From NCBI GenBank assembly GCA_032209605.1, contig JASFXZ010000016.1, positions 16,492,001 through 16,556,000 on the forward strand: DNA of 64,000 nucleotides, written 5' to 3'. This stretch comes from Mactromeris polynyma. Its lineage: Eukaryota > Mollusca > Bivalvia > Venerida > Mactridae. Position 1 is the stretch's first letter. Each line of letters starts with the position of its first letter. Below are positions 61,101 through 61,888 of the stretch, piece by piece. The notes under the pieces are model-generated. The model had not been told where the DNA came from. It worked only from the letters and a program-made list of their open reading frames with translations, and searched no databases. Made by a program: the position numbers and the translations under genes.

Positions 61101-61639
61101 ATAAACGAGTTCCAACTGTAATATCATCTCTTATATAATATACAGTCAAACCTCAATAATAAGACCACCTTTAGGACCTTTGGAACCCTTGAAAACTGGT
61201 CTTCTTATTGAGGTGGTCGTACTATTGAGGTAAAATAAAGAGAAAAACGGTGAATATGGACTTGAAATTTGTGTTCTTAATTTTAAAATGGACTTATTAT
61301 TGATGTGGTCGTTAGGTGAGATTTTACTGTATATATTACATATATATTTATATATAATACGACCTTAAATTCAACTGTTATACTTTTGTATTTTCAGCAT
61401 TCATAATGTGTTGGTCACCCTACTTTATCTGGGATCTACTGTCAGTGTATGGTCATATACCAATGTCACAGAACATGGTAGCTATCAGTACTTTTATCCA
61501 AAGTTTAGCTCCTTTGAACTCCGCGGCTAATCCTTTGATCTACACGTTATTTAACACCGCAGTGTGTACTCGAGTCTTCAAGAAGCACCCAACATTCAAT
61601 TCCCCACCAGTGTCTCAAAGCGGACGGACATTCTTATAG
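1067..61639 (+). CDS. CCAPR: Neuropeptide GPCR, CCAP receptor (CCAPR/NPSR family), spliced from 7 exons
   Basis: Coding join: 1067-1147, 39117-39252, 40123-40320, 54417-54559, 58844-59009, 60237-60368, 61398-61639 (1098 nt, 365 aa). All junctions are GT/AG and keep frame; intron phases are 0,1,1,0,1,1. The product is a plasma-membrane class A receptor expected to bind a CCAP-type cyclic peptide and signal through G proteins. Visible landmarks: three N-terminal N-glycosylation sequons (N5, N8, N17); N45 (1.50) in TM1; D73 (2.50); C100 and C175 for the TM3-ECL2 disulfide; D124-R125-F126 at the end of TM3; W150 in TM4; P200 and Y208 in TM5; CWSP (290-293) in TM6; NPLIY (330-334) in TM7. The segment [16 protein letters not shown] and the pre-TM6 AKIKTIKMT are typical of CCAPR/NPSR rather than vasopressin or AKH/GnRH receptors. 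Class A GPCR is near certain; the subfamily call rests on remembered family patterns, with a conopressin-type receptor as the main alternative. Confidence 0.85.
1225..1410 (+). repeat. Dispersed repeat family H, left part
   Basis: Shares an ordered series of blocks with 43765-43925 and with the reverse strand of 59640-59975: CATGTAAATGCCTT, ACTTTTCTTAA, TTTCCTGGAAC and AACACGAGTCTG. Diverged, with unknown ends. Confidence 0.6.
2047..2337. repeat. Degenerate 17-bp tandem array
   Basis: About 17 copies of a unit close to TGAATATGTCGTTGTAT, differing mainly at the ATATGT/ATACAT/ATTTC core and at TAT/TAC junctions. The apparent frame on the minus strand over this region is a product of the repeat. 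Confidence 0.9.
3006..3237. repeat. (GAAC)n microsatellite, about 58 copies
   Basis: Essentially uninterrupted GAAC/CGAA tetranucleotide run of about 230 bp. Because the unit is 4 bp and has no stop codon in any frame, it creates long artificial open frames on both strands (Thr-Asn-Glu-Arg or Ser-Phe-Val-Arg repeats). A short CA run (3242-3252) follows. Confidence 0.97.
3365..3898. repeat. 52-bp minisatellite, ten units plus a partial, with a 208-bp higher-order period
   Basis: Unit phases start at 3365, 3417, 3469, 3521, 3573, 3625, 3677, 3729, 3781 and 3833, with a partial unit at 3885. Each unit holds CATGTGATGTGTTTGG and TGGTTGGTACCCCAGGAGCA. Variant sites are CTGCTC/CTGGTC, GGCAGG/GGTAGG and GTTAGATCT/GTTAGTTCT/GTAAGTTCT. 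By these variants units 3-6 match units 7-10 in order except at one site in the last. Confidence 0.95.
4630..4716. mobile_element. Diverged family E MITE fragment
   Basis: Two TGACGTCA octamers (4633-4640, 4662-4669), a further ACGTCAC, and a terminal GGCGCTCAAAAT like the ends of the full family E elements. Confidence 0.45.
6027..6385 (+). mobile_element. MITE family C copy 1
   Basis: About 340 bp shared with 17714-18052 (reverse) and 21742-22118: begins near CTTAAAGATATATTATG, contains TGAAAAATATATTT, AAAGATGTTTGTA, AGAGATGTTTTAGCCA, and ends TTATGTTCAGATGAGC. No coding capacity. Confidence 0.75.
6408..6492 (+). mobile_element. MITE family D fragment
   Basis: Starts CAGCAAAACTTCAATAATA, then ATGGTCTTAATATTGAGG and TTGAATAAAGAGCAAAA, matching the left part of the element at 63400-63560. 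The right terminus is absent. It lies directly beside the family C copy. Confidence 0.7.
7497..7625. repeat. Imperfect tandem, CTTCCGGTTYGGT units
   Basis: Three or four degenerate units of CTTCCGGTTTGGTCTAA followed by ACTACCAAAC, spaced about 40-50 bp. The spacing is irregular, so this is an old array. Confidence 0.6.
8113..8210. repeat. Short tandem, about 32 bp x 3
   Basis: Three consecutive units built on CAAGAGGCACCAAACAGGG and TTTAGTTCAC, differing at a few bases. Confidence 0.8.
9315..9785 (-). mobile_element. Repeat family A, one copy plus a second partial copy
   Basis: Reverse orientation. Phrases shared with the other copies: TTCTTTATGGTCGACCAGA, CCCATACCTGTTCACCCTTG, TTTCCCGGGGAT, and GGCGTTCCCGGTAACAACTT. 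A partial second copy (about 9690-9785) repeats the end with GGAGAGGCATTGTCTTATGT. No coding frame. Confidence 0.75.
9921..10225 (+). mobile_element. MITE-like family B copy 1
   Basis: Near full-length (about 300 bp), from CTTGAAAAAAGATGGTCGG to GTACGGCTGCGCCGAAAAA. Internal landmarks: TTGTGCAACATGAAAAATGC, CGAAATTCAGTGGATTT, GGTTAACGTTAGATTTTAA and ACACTGATATGCAAATAGC. The ends share an inverted TCGGCGCA core. No pol III boxes are evident, so it does not look like a SINE. Confidence 0.8.
10853..11010 (+). mobile_element. MITE family D copy
   Basis: Left end degraded (AGAAAAACCTATCCTAAAGA), right end intact (ACTATTAAGGTTTTACTG followed by TA). Internal GACCACCTTT, CAAGTCCATTTTCAAAT and AAAGGTGGTC match the family. 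The element overlaps the end of a meaningless 106-codon open frame. Confidence 0.7.
11603..11820 (+). mobile_element. Repeat family A copy
   Basis: AAGAGACAATAAGTTGCTAC, GACAATGCCTTCCCGCGCAG, GGGAAAACAACAGTCCATGA, GGTGCAAGGGTACATAC, GGAACAGGGACGCAAGAAAT and GCCTGGTCGACCATAA follow in the same order as in the copy at 56480-56840. Confidence 0.85.
12636..12904 (+). mobile_element. MITE-like family B copy 2
   Basis: Starts ATATTGAAAAAAGATGGTCG and ends in ACACTGATATGCAAATAGC; the last ~20 bp of the family (GTACGGC...CCGAAAAA) is missing or diverged. Confidence 0.8.
14101..14118. other. Perfect short hairpin, GGACACC-GAA-GGTGTCC
   Basis: A seven-base-pair perfect stem around a 3-nt loop. Function unknown; probably chance or part of an unrecognised repeat. 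Confidence 0.5.
14234..14552 (-). mobile_element. MITE-like family B copy 3
   Basis: Reverse orientation and the most complete copy: CAGTTTTTTCGGCGCAGGCG at the left and GGGCCGACCATCTTTTTTTC at the right. Contains the internal imperfect palindrome around ACCGAAATCCACTGAATTTC followed by GGTGAATTTACCGAAAT. Confidence 0.85.
15588..15852 (+). mobile_element. Repeat family A copy, diverged
   Basis: AAGTTGTTACAGAGAAGGCA, ACACAAGACAATGCATCTCC, AGATTCCAGGGAAAC, GGAATGGATGGAATACACC and GACAAACTAAGAAAG. It is closest to the copy at 19025-19350, so the two may form a subfamily. Confidence 0.75.
17714..18052 (-). mobile_element. MITE family C copy 2, with terminal inverted repeats
   Basis: 339 bp, reverse to copies 1 and 3. 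Ends are AAGTTTAAAGATGTAT and, inverted, AAGTTTAAAGACATAT, giving 16-bp near-perfect TIRs. This copy defines the family's ends. No open frame of note. Confidence 0.85.
18053..18248 (-). mobile_element. tRNA-headed SINE (second type), diverged
   Basis: Reverse-oriented copy related to 52673-52880: TTATTTATTTTACATCGATT, TTACAACTTATACT, TTGTTACCAACCAGTA, then a degraded tRNA-like part (ACGACCTTCAGATCAGAAAT ... CTCTCGACCAATGCGCC). It directly abuts the family C element. Confidence 0.65.
19025..19350 (+). mobile_element. Repeat family A copy
   Basis: ACACACGACAATGCCTCCCC, CAGAACCATGGGAAACACCA, GGTGTGAATATGAGTGG, GAATGGGTGGAATACACCAC and GACAAGCTAAGAAAGTCAG. Three short open frames here are products of the repeat. 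Confidence 0.75.
19515..19735 (-). mobile_element. Possible diverged family A copy
   Basis: Pyrimidine-rich stretch with TTTTGGTCTCAC, TTATTCTCCATTCTCCTGTT, GGATGTCTGTGTGTAGAAGC and ATCGCTTTGTACATGTGGCT, arranged like a reversed family A element. Identity is low by eye. Confidence 0.45.
21243..21690 (+). mobile_element. Repeat family A copy split by a nested insertion
   Basis: Left part 21243-21360 (AGAGAGAGAATAAGTTGCTA, GGGAACGCCACATACATAAG, ACAACAATCCATAAAACAT) and right part 21591-21690 (GGAACAGAGGCGCAAGGAAT, GGCCTGGTAGACCATAAGGA). The 230 bp between them is absent from other copies and is listed separately. Confidence 0.85.
21361..21590. mobile_element. Nested MITE-like insertion inside family A
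   Basis: 230 bp with inverted termini CACTCGAGCCCATTTCGAAT / CACTCACGTGCTTTTCTAAT, both continuing TGGTC, flanked by TACGTA on the left and TACGTT on the right, so a 5-6 bp target duplication is likely. Non-coding; no other copy seen in the window. Confidence 0.75.
21742..22118 (+). mobile_element. MITE family C copy 3
   Basis: From ACTTAAAGTTATACTTTGCT to GAGCTAGATACATCTTTAAA. Shares TGAAAAATATATTTACTAT, AAGAATGAACTCATAATG, AGAGATGTTTTAGCCAATG and ATTTTATGTTCAGATGAGC with the other two copies. Confidence 0.85.
22562..22742 (-). mobile_element. SINE (first type), body without tRNA head
   Basis: Reverse complement of most of the SINE at 51388-51650: TCGTCGCCACCGGTTTCCCA, GGGCGACGCCTCCGGAAGAA, GTGCATGATACAGAAGATGC, CCCCTGGTTCTTTTACGTGC. 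It stops before the box B region, so the tRNA-like head is lost. Confidence 0.8.
23440..23622 (+). mobile_element. MITE-like family B copy 4, truncated
   Basis: Starts ATATCTTGAAAAAAGATGGT and is clear through AACGCACCCTTTATCGAAAT, then breaks off after GTTAACCAA. The 71-codon open frame over it is incidental. Confidence 0.8.
25458..25618. repeat. AT low-complexity, alternating A-runs and (TA)n
   Basis: About 160 bp of A5-A9 tracts alternating with (TA)3-(TA)7. It is bracketed by two copies of CGTCTCAGTGTGACT (about 25430-25444 and 25621-25635), so the run appears to sit between the halves of a short direct duplication. Confidence 0.9.
28225..28400 (-). mobile_element. Diverged family A copy
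   Basis: Reverse orientation: TCATTCCCATACATGTTTAC, TTTCGTAGGCTATTGGTTTC, GGAGGCCTGGTCTTGTGTAT, GACGTTCTCTGTAACAGC. Closest to the 9315-9785 copy. Confidence 0.55.
28866..28922. repeat. Family A terminal fragment, duplicated
   Basis: Two copies of TATTCTCTCTCTTTTATT (28866 and 28902) around CTACCTGTAGTTACATATTC, the end motif of reversed family A elements. Confidence 0.6.
29325..29670 (-). mobile_element. Repeat family A copy, near full length
   Basis: Reverse orientation, about 345 bp: TCATTTCCCTATCCCCTGTG, CTGTCTTGACTTGTCCTGTG, TGACAGGCCATTCCTTGTGC, ACCTCCTTAAGTGCCTTGTG, TTTCCTGTAGCTACGTATTC. The 117-codon open frame over it has no recognisable content. Confidence 0.85.
30722..30790. mobile_element. 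MITE family E fragment, right arm
   Basis: CATGTGACATTTTCTGGAAA, TGACGTTACTTAAAGAAGAG and a diverged terminal CATCGGCGGTCAG. Confidence 0.65.
31322..31675 (+). repeat. Family H right part, inverted partner of 59225-59580
   Basis: About 350 bp shared with the reverse strand of 59225-59580: GTCAAGTGCCTCGGATG, GGAAATACCATTCGAATATC, ATGAAAACAAGATGGCGGCG, GTGCTGATGAATCTAATATT, AATTTATCGAAGTTATTGAA, CACATAGTGCTCCGCCTTAC. Non-coding. Confidence 0.85.
33462..33711 (+). repeat. Dispersed repeat, inverted partner of 55954-56212
   Basis: About 250 bp matching the reverse strand of 55954-56212: AAATTCTATTTACGACGGCA, AACAAAATTACATCGA, ATAACCCGCATTGTCGAATG, GAGGGTGATTATGGTTATGT. Old, by the number of mismatches. 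Confidence 0.8.
34433..34514 (+). mobile_element. MITE family D, internally deleted
   Basis: CAATAATAAGACCACCCCTG, AAACTGGTCTTCTTATTGAG, GTGGTCTTTCAGTTAGGTTT, then TACTTT. The first 8 or so terminal bases are replaced and the interior is shortened. Confidence 0.75.
35160..35480. mobile_element. Two family A copies, head to head
   Basis: 35160-35322 is reversed (TCCTTTATGGTCGGCCAGGC ... GCCTTATGTTTTATGGATTG) and 35323-35480 is forward (ACAATGCCTCCCCACAGACC ... GAAGAGGTGCAAGGGTAAAC). They meet with almost no spacer. A C10-11 run (about 35185) lies in the reversed copy. Confidence 0.8.
35640..35822 (-). mobile_element. Repeat family A copy
   Basis: TGTCCTTTTTGGTCGGTCAA, GTGCCCCTGTTCCCTTGCGT, CCTTGCACCCCCTCAATGCC, GGGAAGCATTGTCTTATGTA, GTTCCCTGTAGCAACGTATT. 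Confidence 0.85.
36690..36830. repeat. TTCACGA-rich imperfect repeat
   Basis: Repeated phrases ATTCACGATTTCACG, ATTCACGACTTCACGA, ATTCACGAACTTCACGATTT. A looser region of similar flavour occurs at 42320-42480. The unit is irregular, so the type of element is unclear. Confidence 0.55.
37553..37791. mobile_element. Palindromic MITE family E, copy 1
   Basis: 239 bp with inverted arms of about 75 bp. Left end TGAGCGCCGCTGTACGATTT, right end (inverted) TGAGCGCTGCTATAGGATTG. Three TGACGTCA octamers (37590-37597, 37618-37625, 37747-37754). The arms could pair into a long hairpin. Non-coding. Confidence 0.9.
38246..38405. other. GC- and CpG-rich island
   Basis: About 160 bp clearly richer in GC and CpG (TATCCGCGGCCCCGGCTGAC, CATATCGCCGCGGTCCCGGT, GTCGACC, TCGCCACGGACG) than anything else in this AT-rich window. 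It lies about 0.7 kb upstream of exon 2. It could be a small CpG island, an alternative promoter, or an inserted foreign fragment. A 105-codon minus-strand frame covers it but resembles no domain I know. Confidence 0.55.
38743..38982. mobile_element. Palindromic MITE family E, copy 2
   Basis: 240 bp, about 85-90% like copy 1 by eye, with ends AAGCGCCGCTGTACGATATC and inverted TGAGCGCTGCTGTGGGATTT. Two perfect TGACGTCA octamers (38780-38787, 38938-38945). It ends 134 bp before exon 2. Confidence 0.9.
39117..39252 (+). CDS. CCAPR: CCAPR exon 2: TM1, ICL1, start of TM2
   Basis: Residues 28-72 plus the first base of codon 73. Acceptor tatatatttcag|GCG, donor GCTG|gtaagt (phase 1). TM1 runs from about residue 30 to 53 and contains the GN motif (N45, 1.50). 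The basic first intracellular loop, SGKRRSR, is followed by MNFFIINLA, the start of TM2. The split codon makes D73, the conserved TM2 aspartate (2.50). The exon has only short open frames and is recognised by homology to class A receptors. Confidence 0.92.
39253..40122 (+). other. CCAPR intron 2 (870 bp), nothing else seen
   Basis: Phase 1, gtaagt...tttatttcag. AT-rich, with no recognised repeat or RNA. Confidence 0.85.
40123..40320 (+). CDS. CCAPR: CCAPR exon 3: TM2, ECL1, TM3 and DRF motif
   Basis: Completes D73, then residues 74-138 and the first base of codon 139. Acceptor tttatttcag|AT, donor GTAG|gtaagt (phase 1). Contains the rest of TM2, ECL1 with W93, the disulfide cysteine C100 (3.25), TM3 and the cytoplasmic motif [12 protein letters not shown] (122-133). 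The D-R-Y position reads D124-R125-F126, although Tyr is the usual third residue. The open frame continues beyond the donor to a stop at 40434-40436, so retaining intron 2 or 3 would truncate the receptor. Confidence 0.95.
43042..43265 (+). mobile_element. MITE-like family B copy 5, left-truncated
   Basis: Begins inside the element (AAATTCACCGAAATTCCGTG) and runs through GGTTAACCAATCCGCGTCAA and TGGTTAACGTTAGATTTGAC to GTACGGCTCCGCCGAAAAAG. Confidence 0.85.
43765..43925 (+). repeat. Dispersed repeat family H, left part
   Basis: AGGTAGATAGTCAGTTTCTG, AAATGCCTTCATACAGACGT, CTTTTCTTAAGACTTTCCTG and AGCACGAGTCTGATACAGGT, shared with 1225-1410 and the reverse strand of 59640-59975. Confidence 0.75.
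44085..44345 (-). mobile_element. Repeat family A copy
   Basis: TTGCCAGTTGTCTTGACTTG, TTATGGTAGGCCAGACCATT, CCTCCTTAAGTGCCTTATAT, TTTTCCCGGAGGTCTGTGTG, GGCGTTCCCTGTAGCAATTT. Confidence 0.85.
44600..44870. repeat. Degenerate GAATGGGTGGAATYGTC-type tandem
   Basis: About 15 loose copies of a 14-17 bp unit (GCCGGAATGGGGTAGCTGTT, AGCGGAATGGGTGGAATCGT, ATCAGAATGGGTGACATTTG, GCCAGAAGGGGTATTTATG). Open frames on both strands across it are artefacts. Confidence 0.7.
46044..47547. mobile_element. Long inverted repeat, about 340-bp arms around 0.8 kb
   Basis: Left arm 46044-46385 and right arm 47190-47547 are reverse complements with scattered differences. Shared blocks include ACAATCCTTAGC, AAGAAATATATAGCTGTTGT, GGCGGATCAAAATGTCAACT and AGTTTCCAATCCATG. 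The spacer (46386-47189) has no coding frame. It is either one element with long TIRs (foldback type) or two opposed insertions. Confidence 0.85.
49179..49300 (+). mobile_element. MITE family D, left part
   Basis: CAGTAAAAACCTCAATAAAA, GGACCTTTGAAAACTTG, TTAATATTGAGGTTGCGTAA, AGAGCAGAAAAGTGAAAATG. The right terminal repeat is missing. Confidence 0.8.
49967..50011. promoter_or_regulatory. Three clustered CRE-like octamers
   Basis: TGACGTCA at 49967-49974 and 49984-49991, then TAACGTCA at 50004-50011, spaced 17 and 20 bp within repeated ATTTCAATTGTGACGTCATT-like units. This is the binding consensus of CREB/ATF bZIP factors; whether it acts as an enhancer is inference. Confidence 0.5.
50040..50160 (+). 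mobile_element. Family F fragment
   Basis: ACGATACATCGGAAGCTAGT, ATTTCGGATGATACCAAGAA, TTCGG, GGTGGTCGAATAATCGAAGT: same order as in 61020-61115. Confidence 0.65.
50658..50774 (-). mobile_element. SINE (first type), 3' fragment
   Basis: TCATCGTCGCCACTGTTTTC, TGGGCGACGCCTCCAAAAAA, GTGCATGATACAGAAGATGC, matching the end of the SINE at 51388-51650 in reverse. Confidence 0.75.
51388..51652 (+). mobile_element. tRNA-derived SINE (first type)
   Basis: Contains a pol III box B-like GGTTCGATCCCCCG (51415-51428) in a degraded tRNA head, then a central block with GTCCCGTGTATGATGCTTTA and GGGCACGTAAAAGAACC. The block resembles the deeply conserved metazoan SINE domain (Meta/Nin type) as I recall it. 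A unique 3' part follows (GGAGGCGTCGCCCATATAGG, AACCGGTGGCGACG). Box A is poorly kept. This is the most complete of three copies. Confidence 0.8.
52673..52880 (-). mobile_element. tRNA-headed SINE (second type)
   Basis: On the minus strand the head reads GGTGGTTAGGGGAAGAGCCC (box A-like) and later GTGAGTTCGAGTCCCACTTG (box B). The body follows to an AATAAATAAG-like 3' tail (plus-strand CTTATTTATTTTACATCGAC). A related diverged copy is at 18053-18248. It is not a functional tRNA gene: the cloverleaf stems do not close properly. Confidence 0.75.
54310..54380. repeat. GCATGCGCAGTA direct repeats with NRF1-like palindrome
   Basis: Three GCGCATGC or GCATGCGCAGTA motifs, the last a perfect TGCGCATGCGCA (54365-54376), matching the NRF1 consensus. 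They lie 40-110 bp upstream of exon 4, just before its branch/polypyrimidine region. Confidence 0.55.
54417..54559 (+). CDS. CCAPR: CCAPR exon 4: ICL2 end, TM4 and ECL2
   Basis: Completes E139 and encodes residues 140-186. Acceptor ttttttcag|AA after a long T-rich tract, donor CAA|gtacgg (phase 0; a weaker donor than the others). ICL2 residues KRGR lead into TM4 with W150 (4.50) and P159. ECL2 is [14 protein letters not shown] and carries C175, the disulfide partner of C100. The last codons, WMWQ, join exon 5 at LYMTL, as in CCAP-type receptors. Reading through the donor gives a stop within 24 nt, which supports the splice site. Confidence 0.92.
54730..54917 (+). mobile_element. MITE family D variant, TA target duplication
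   Basis: 188 bp with TIRs CAGTCAAACCTGTCTG / (inverted) CAATCAAACCTGTG, flanked by TA on both sides (54728-54729, 54918-54919). Repeated GTGGTCTTTG and ACAGGTGG motifs inside. Sequence differs enough from other D copies to be a separate subfamily. Confidence 0.85.
55954..56212 (-). repeat. Dispersed repeat, inverted partner of 33462-33711
   Basis: ACATAACCATAATCACCCTC, ATTCGACAATGCGGGTTACT, TGCTAGCTTTATATGGAGTT, GGCGAAAATTGTCTTTATAT, ATCGATGTAATTTTGCTCGA. Confidence 0.8.
56480..56840 (+). mobile_element. Repeat family A, reference copy
   Basis: The clearest forward copy: AGAGAGAAAATAAGTTGCTA, GGAACGCCACATACAACAGA, CAGACCTCCGGGAAAACAAC, TTGAGGAGGCTCAAGCGTAC, GAACAGGGGCGCAAGGAATG, CCTGGCCGACCATAAGGGAT, GACAAGTCAAGACAGCTGAC, ACAGGGGGAAGGGACACTTA. 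No coding potential, no A-tail and no tRNA boxes; likely a non-autonomous DNA element of unknown superfamily. Confidence 0.85.
57610..57885 (-). mobile_element. MITE-like family B copy 6
   Basis: Reverse: TATTTGCATATCAGTGTTGT, AAACCAATCAAATCTTACGT, GCGGATTGGTTAACCTTTC, ACCATCTTTTTTCATATACT. The outer left end (GCCGAAAAA side) is lost. Confidence 0.85.
58844..59009 (+). CDS. CCAPR: CCAPR exon 5: TM5 and first half of ICL3
   Basis: Residues 187-241 plus the first base of codon 242. Acceptor tatattttcag|TTA, donor AATG|gtaaat (phase 1). TM5 (about 188-215) contains P200 (5.50) and Y208 (5.58) in an Ile/Val-rich helix. After [10 protein letters not shown] the loop becomes a Gly/Ser/Asn tract (225-240) encoded partly by simple trinucleotides. 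The run of ATC codons in TM5 gives the DNA a microsatellite look, but the frame and hydrophobicity show that it is coding. Confidence 0.94.
59010..60236 (+). other. CCAPR intron 5 (1.2 kb)
   Basis: Phase 1, gtaaat...tttatag. Mostly family H sequence (59225-59975). Confidence 0.9.
59225..59975 (-). repeat. Family H composite
   Basis: 59225-59580 is the inverted partner of 31322-31675; 59640-59700 and 59868-59975 match, in reverse, the left-part copies at 1225-1410 and 43765-43925. This copy links the two parts into one family more than 600 bp long, interrupted at about 59728-59860. A TTCTG pentamer run (59702-59722) is present. Confidence 0.7.
60237..60368 (+). CDS. CCAPR: CCAPR exon 6: second half of ICL3, start of TM6
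   Basis: Completes G242, encodes 243-285 and gives the first base of codon 286. Acceptor tttctatttatag|GA, donor TTAG|gtaagt (phase 1). ICL3 is basic and Ser-rich, then [16 protein letters not shown] (265-280) leads into TM6. This pre-TM6 stretch is one of the best CCAPR/NPSR signatures in the protein and contains the basic residues that normally contact G protein. The Ser/Thr residues upstream are plausible kinase sites, but this is inference only. Confidence 0.93.
60390..60480 (+). mobile_element. tRNA-like SINE head or tRNA relic
   Basis: GGGAGGCGTTCTGGTCGAGG, GGTAGGAGCG, TTGACTCCTGACCCGAAGGT, then box B-like GTGAGTTTGAGCC. A/B boxes are recognisable but the T stem does not pair, so it is not a working tRNA. 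It sits just 22 bp after the exon 6 donor. Confidence 0.65.
60658..60815. repeat. 78-bp tandem duplication
   Basis: Two copies (60658-60736, 60737-60815) of a unit with AAAAAATCTTCATGCGGAAT, ATGAGAATAGAAATTCCTGC, and TTCAACAATGTTATGAGTGT, about 90% alike. Confidence 0.9.
60833..61118 (+). mobile_element. MITE family F with internal tandem array
   Basis: Starts GCCTCGTTCATTTCATTTCG and ends GTCGAATAAACGAGTTCC, giving inverted termini. Inside, 60841-61027 is a tandem of about five units of CATTTCGAATAATACATAG + TTTCGGATAGTC (about 35 bp). AATAAA at 61101-61106 lies in the terminus. Confidence 0.8.
61143..61329 (+). mobile_element. MITE family D, complete
   Basis: 187 bp, TIRs CAGTCAAACCTCAATAATA / (inverted) CAGTAAAATCTCACCTAA, flanked by TA (61141-61142, 61330-61331). 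It ends 68 bp before exon 7. Confidence 0.9.
61398..61639 (+). CDS. CCAPR: CCAPR exon 7: TM6, ECL3, TM7, C-tail and stop
   Basis: Completes A286 and encodes 287-365, with stop TAG at 61637-61639. Acceptor gtattttcag|CA. TM6 holds C290-W291-S292-P293; ECL3 is [12 protein letters not shown]7 is [20 protein letters not shown] with N330-P331-x-x-Y334. The cytoplasmic tail is only 31 residues, with C342 as a possible helix-8 palmitoylation site and a few Ser/Thr residues. A longer tail through an unrecognised alternative exon cannot be excluded. Confidence 0.96.
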
Positions 61640-61659
61640 AACTCAACATCTTACACTCA

Positions 61660-61888
61660 GGCCTCGTTCATTCGAATTCATCTGTTCCGAAATTTCAGTT
61701 CGAATAATACATAGTTTCGAATGGTCCGTTTCAATTCGACGTGGGTAAGAAGATACATCGGGACCTGATATCGCTTTCGGATGATGTCAAATATTCGGAT
61801 GATGTCAAATATTCGGATAATGTCAAATATTCGGATGATGTCAAATATTCGGATAGAAGCCTGTCGAATAAACGAGGTCCCACTATAA
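61660..61888 (+). mobile_element. MITE family F in the 3' UTR, with 18-bp array
   Basis: Starts AGGCCTCGTTCATTCGAATT and ends TGTCGAATAAACGAGGTCCC. Contains GTTCGAATAATACATAGTTT, ATACATCGGGACCTGATATC and, at about 61777-61855, four units of CGGATGATGTCAAATATT. It begins 21 bp after the stop codon. Confidence 0.85.
61867..61872 (+). terminator. Possible poly(A) signal AATAAA inside family F
   Basis: First perfect AATAAA downstream of the stop codon (228 bp), located in the terminal repeat of the MITE, with T-rich sequence (TCTTTTCTGTTACGTTTTTG) following about 20 bp later. Confidence 0.4.

Larger units (their letters stand above)
60369..61397 (+). other. CCAPR intron 6 (1.0 kb)
   Basis: Phase 1, gtaagt...gtattttcag. 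Almost fully occupied by a tRNA-like SINE head, a 78-bp duplication, a family F MITE and a family D MITE. Confidence 0.9.
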
